Shown here piece after piece: positions 6,774 through 7,126 of a DNA stretch of 7,126 bases; within the stretch, counting starts at the first letter, position 1, and the number at the start of each line of letters is the position of its first letter. The notes beneath the pieces are model-generated. The model was not told the origin of the DNA. It saw nothing but the letters and a program-made list of their open reading frames with translations, and searched no databases. The DNA is from Minisyncoccota bacterium (GTDB lineage: Bacteria; Patescibacteriota; Minisyncoccia; UBA6257; HR35), in contig JAPYWP010000030.1 in NCBI GenBank assembly GCA_028276315.1, positions 1 through 7,126 of the forward strand. The letters are read 5' to 3'. Both the position numbers and the translations under genes were made by a program.

Positions 6774-6997
6774 TTTTCTTTTTTAATAATTTCTTTAAGA
6801 GATTTAAGGTGTTTTTCCAAATATCCCATAAATTTCTTAAGATTAGAAAACTTCATTAAAGTAATCATCTCTCCCATTCCAAAAACTAATAATTTATCTC
6901 CTTTTTTAAGCTTTAAATCTTCCCTTGCTTCTTTAGGAATAACAACCTGACCTTTTTCTCCAATTATTGTCGATCCATAAAATTTTTTATCTTTCAT
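6770..6997 (-). CDS. AbrB/SpoVT-type (MazE-like) DNA-binding regulator
   Basis: A 75-residue protein whose first 50 residues form a swapped-hairpin AbrB domain: TIIGEKGQVVIPKEAREDLK, then LKKGDKLLVFG, then a last strand EMITLMK. The GQVVIPKEAR core is the family signature. The remaining 25 residues are a Lys-rich helix (LKKFMGYLEKHLKSLKEIIK), probably for oligomerisation. Such proteins dimerise and bind AT-rich operator DNA; the same fold serves as antitoxin, but no toxin gene is adjacent. It is co-oriented with, and overlaps by four bases, the adaptor gene, so it probably controls the exporter operon (inference). The ATG at 6997 lies nine bases after the DoxX-like stop; no Shine-Dalgarno site is evident, though a TACAAT hexamer sits three bases upstream. 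Confidence 0.9.
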   Translation of the reverse strand: MKDKKFYGSTIIGEKGQVVIPKEAREDLKLKKGDKLLVFGMGEMITLMKFSNLKKFMGYLEKHLKSLKEIIKKEK

Positions 6998-7006
6998 AGT
7001 ATTGTA

Positions 7007-7126
7007 TTAATTTGTTTCGGTTCTACTTCTAATTAAAATCAATTTCCCACCTCCTCCAAAAAGTAAAACTAAATTAGATGCAAGCAGAACTAAATCAAAC
7101 TCCCAACCAGTCGCATTTAAAGCGGT
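7007..7126 (-). CDS. Probable DoxX-family membrane protein, C-terminal end only
   Basis: The last 39 codons of a gene entering from the window edge, stopping at TAA 7007-7009. The fragment reads TALNATGWEFDLVLLASN, then LVLLFGGGGKLILIRSRTE. A short hydrophobic helix after a W-E-F/D motif, followed by a glycine-rich turn and a basic tail, is how many DoxX/SURF4-type proteins end (their usual form is close to WEFDLVLLAANLALLFLGGG). Only one helix is visible, so the family call is tentative. The stop is nine bases before the AbrB-like start, so the gene is probably transcribed with the exporter operon and the operon promoter lies outside the window. Confidence 0.5.
   Translation of the reverse strand, partial: TALNATGWEFDLVLLASNLVLLFGGGGKLILIRSRTETN

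Noticed and set aside
6770..6997. Antitoxin half of a toxin-antitoxin pair
   Set aside because: The fold is compatible, but the next gene is a transporter adaptor and the previous one a membrane protein; no toxin-like ORF is adjacent in the window.

Overview
The window is a very AT-rich bacterial segment in which every supportable gene lies on the minus strand. Gene spacing is tight, junctions overlap by 4 bases, and clear Shine-Dalgarno sites are largely absent. TGA is a normal stop: the regulator, adaptor and ATPase genes all end in TGA inside ATGA or GTGA overlaps. This argues against the recoded SR1/Gracilibacteria and Mycoplasma codes. Composition, compactness and the look of the adaptor and phosphoenolpyruvate synthase suggest a Patescibacteria (CPR)-type genome. 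That is inference; no taxonomic marker is present.

Layout, in the direction of transcription (high to low coordinates): the last 39 codons of a probable DoxX-family membrane protein (7007-7126); an AbrB/SpoVT-type DNA-binding protein (6770-6997); a long HlyD/MacA-type membrane-fusion adaptor (5016-6773); a LolD/MacB-type ABC ATPase (4303-5019); and a MacB/FtsX-type permease (3098-4306). The last four genes overlap one another by 4 bases, so they look like one translationally coupled exporter operon headed by its own regulator. A 38-codon orphan ORF (2957-3073) follows 24 bases after the permease.

Next comes a degraded stretch (about 2683-2890) with pieces in different frames, leading into an open 98-residue C-terminal half of a CYTH-domain protein (2386-2682). 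Then there is a good-looking promoter (2350-2377), a 37-codon small ORF (2228-2341), and ppsA (2206 down to the window edge). ppsA encodes phosphoenolpyruvate synthase and is intact except for roughly 50-60 C-terminal residues beyond the window.

The most unusual structure is a GC-rich block of four tandem 10-11 bp units (1448-1489) inside the ppsA reading frame. It is in frame, encodes a linker-like stretch (about P240-E253), and contrasts sharply with the surrounding AT-rich DNA. It resembles an inserted dispersed repeat. No CRISPR array, tRNA, rRNA, transposase or convincing intrinsic terminator was seen.
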